From Actinomycetes bacterium (lineage in GTDB: Bacteria > Actinomycetota > Actinomycetes > Actinomycetales > Microbacteriaceae), in assembly GCA_023450335.1 (NCBI GenBank), contig JAEXHA010000044.1:1-21647 (forward strand): 21,647 bases of DNA. The letters are read 5' to 3'. Positions within the stretch are counted from its first letter, which is position 1; every line of letters begins with the position of its first letter. Position numbers and translations under genes: made by a program. The notes under the pieces are model-generated. The model was not told where the DNA came from. It made no database searches and saw only the letters and a list, made by a program, of their open reading frames with translations. Positions 21,036 through 21,647 of the stretch are shown piece by piece.

Positions 21036-21599
21036 GTGAACTGGGGAACTATTCCGGACTGGGTGGCGGCGGTCAGCACTGGCGGTGCGCTGATACTCGC
21101 GCTCGTGCTATTCGCGAAGGACCGCGCCGCGCGCAATCGTCAGAGCATCGACGACTTGATCACTTGGCAGACGATGATCGACGTTGTCGACCCGACGTCC
21201 GGCGGAACCACAACGCAGATAGTCGTGCACGCGCGGAACGTCGGCAACCGGCCGGTGCGGGCGCCGCTGTTGCTTTTCCCGGACAGCCGCGGCGGTTACG
21301 CAACTCAAATCATCAGCAACGACGGTATGCCCAGCATGATCCCGCCAGGCGAGGAATGTCGGACGGTCGTGACGGGGCGACCGCGGAACCGAGAGGCCCG
21401 GTATGTGCGTCTCCGCGCAAGCGACGGGCGTGTCTGGTTTCGCCACGTCGACGAGCACCACTACCCGAACGCCTTCGGCCAGACCATCATCGGCATCTTC
21501 TTGTTCGTCGCCGAAAGGAAGGACGGCTCAAACCTGCGCCGTCGGAGCCAACGGTCACGACGGGGCGCCATTAGTTCGATCACCCCCTCGGCGGGCTAA
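21036..21599 (+). CDS. Membrane-anchored protein of unknown function
   Basis: From the GTG at 21036 the protein has 187 residues. One helix at about 8-27 (WVAAVSTGGALILALVLFAK) is followed by a basic, cytoplasm-type stretch (DRAARNRQSIDD). The beta-rich domain that follows (QIVVHARNVGNRPVRAPLLL, then MIPPGEECRTVV and RYVRLRASDGRVWFRH) resembles immunoglobulin-like or CARDB-like sandwiches. The C-terminus is Arg/Ser-rich. Such proteins, with an N-terminal anchor and a single sandwich, are common orphans in actinobacteria and often accessory. No ribosome site is seen; the leaderless spacing supports the GTG. The gene follows the terminator of the Ltp gene and precedes a small hairpin. Confidence 0.75.
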   Translation: MNWGTIPDWVAAVSTGGALILALVLFAKDRAARNRQSIDDLITWQTMIDVVDPTSGGTTTQIVVHARNVGNRPVRAPLLLFPDSRGGYATQIISNDGMPSMIPPGEECRTVVTGRPRNREARYVRLRASDGRVWFRHVDEHHYPNAFGQTIIGIFLFVAERKDGSNLRRRSQRSRRGAISSITPSAG

Positions 21600-21606
21600 G
21601 CGGCTG

Positions 21607-21627
21607 GCCGGCCCCCACACCGGCTTT
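21607..21627 (+). terminator. Weak terminator after the last gene
   Basis: GCCGG and CCGGC form a 5-base stem with an 8-base loop, followed by TTTCCT. It begins eight bases after the stop codon. Confidence 0.4.
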
Positions 21628-21647
21628 CCTCGGGGTTCACATTCGGA

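Noticed and set aside
1..21647. CRISPR array, prophage, integrase or intact insertion sequence
   Set aside because: No regularly spaced repeats, Cas, phage structural, integrase or transposase-like proteins were seen in any frame.

Overview
This window looks like chromosomal DNA of a high-GC Gram-positive bacterium, most likely a Microbacteriaceae actinobacterium (Microbacterium-like). The reasons are very high GC in third codon positions, frequent GTG/TTG starts, TANNNT-type -10 boxes placed directly before start codons (leaderless genes), a DUF2510 protein, and a CUT1 sugar transporter without its own ATPase. The organism call is inference. I see no rRNA, intact tRNA, CRISPR array, integrase or complete insertion sequence.

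Layout. (1) 1-6160 is a carbohydrate-uptake locus. It holds a DUF5107/TPR protein running off the left edge, a divergent AraC-type regulator, two CUT1 permeases and a lipoprotein binding protein. A 17-base motif occurs once upstream of the DUF5107 gene and once upstream of the binding-protein gene (16/17 identical), in both cases 42 bases from a TAGTYT -10 box. This makes the two operons a likely regulon of the AraC protein. (2) 6223-10778 holds single metabolic genes: a pterin-dehydratase-like/VOC fusion, a 40-residue basic protein, an MBL-fold hydrolase behind a small upstream ORF, a serine hydrolase bracketed by a 30-base direct repeat, a YhhN/TMEM86-like membrane protein and a small alpha/beta hydrolase. 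(3) 10923-13139 is a tightly overlapping operon: GT2 glycosyltransferase, endonuclease/exonuclease/phosphatase-fold hydrolase and YjdF-like membrane protein, headed by a 12-codon ORF. (4) 13213-14793 contains a candidate small RNA with a strong terminator, an unlisted 42-residue membrane peptide, a ribbon-helix-helix/toxin pair and a DUF1643 protein. (5) 14895-18713 carries an ABM-family monooxygenase, a PLDc_N membrane protein, a conserved two-helix membrane protein whose stop codon lies in a 25-base tandem repeat, and a DUF4190-like / lipoprotein / SelO operon. (6) 18714-21647 is accessory-looking: a 455-base stretch without a recognisable gene, a cysteine-rich lipoprotein, a DUF2510-TM-PASTA-Ltp-Ltp surface protein related to phage superinfection-exclusion lipoproteins, and a membrane protein of unknown function.

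A window-wide theme is leaderless transcription. Five genes without a usable Shine-Dalgarno have a -10-like hexamer followed by exactly six bases and then the start codon, and three weaker cases fit the same spacing. The strongest candidates for new biology are the AraC regulon motif, the Ltp surface protein, the small RNA, and the upstream ORFs coupled to the MBL and GT2 genes.
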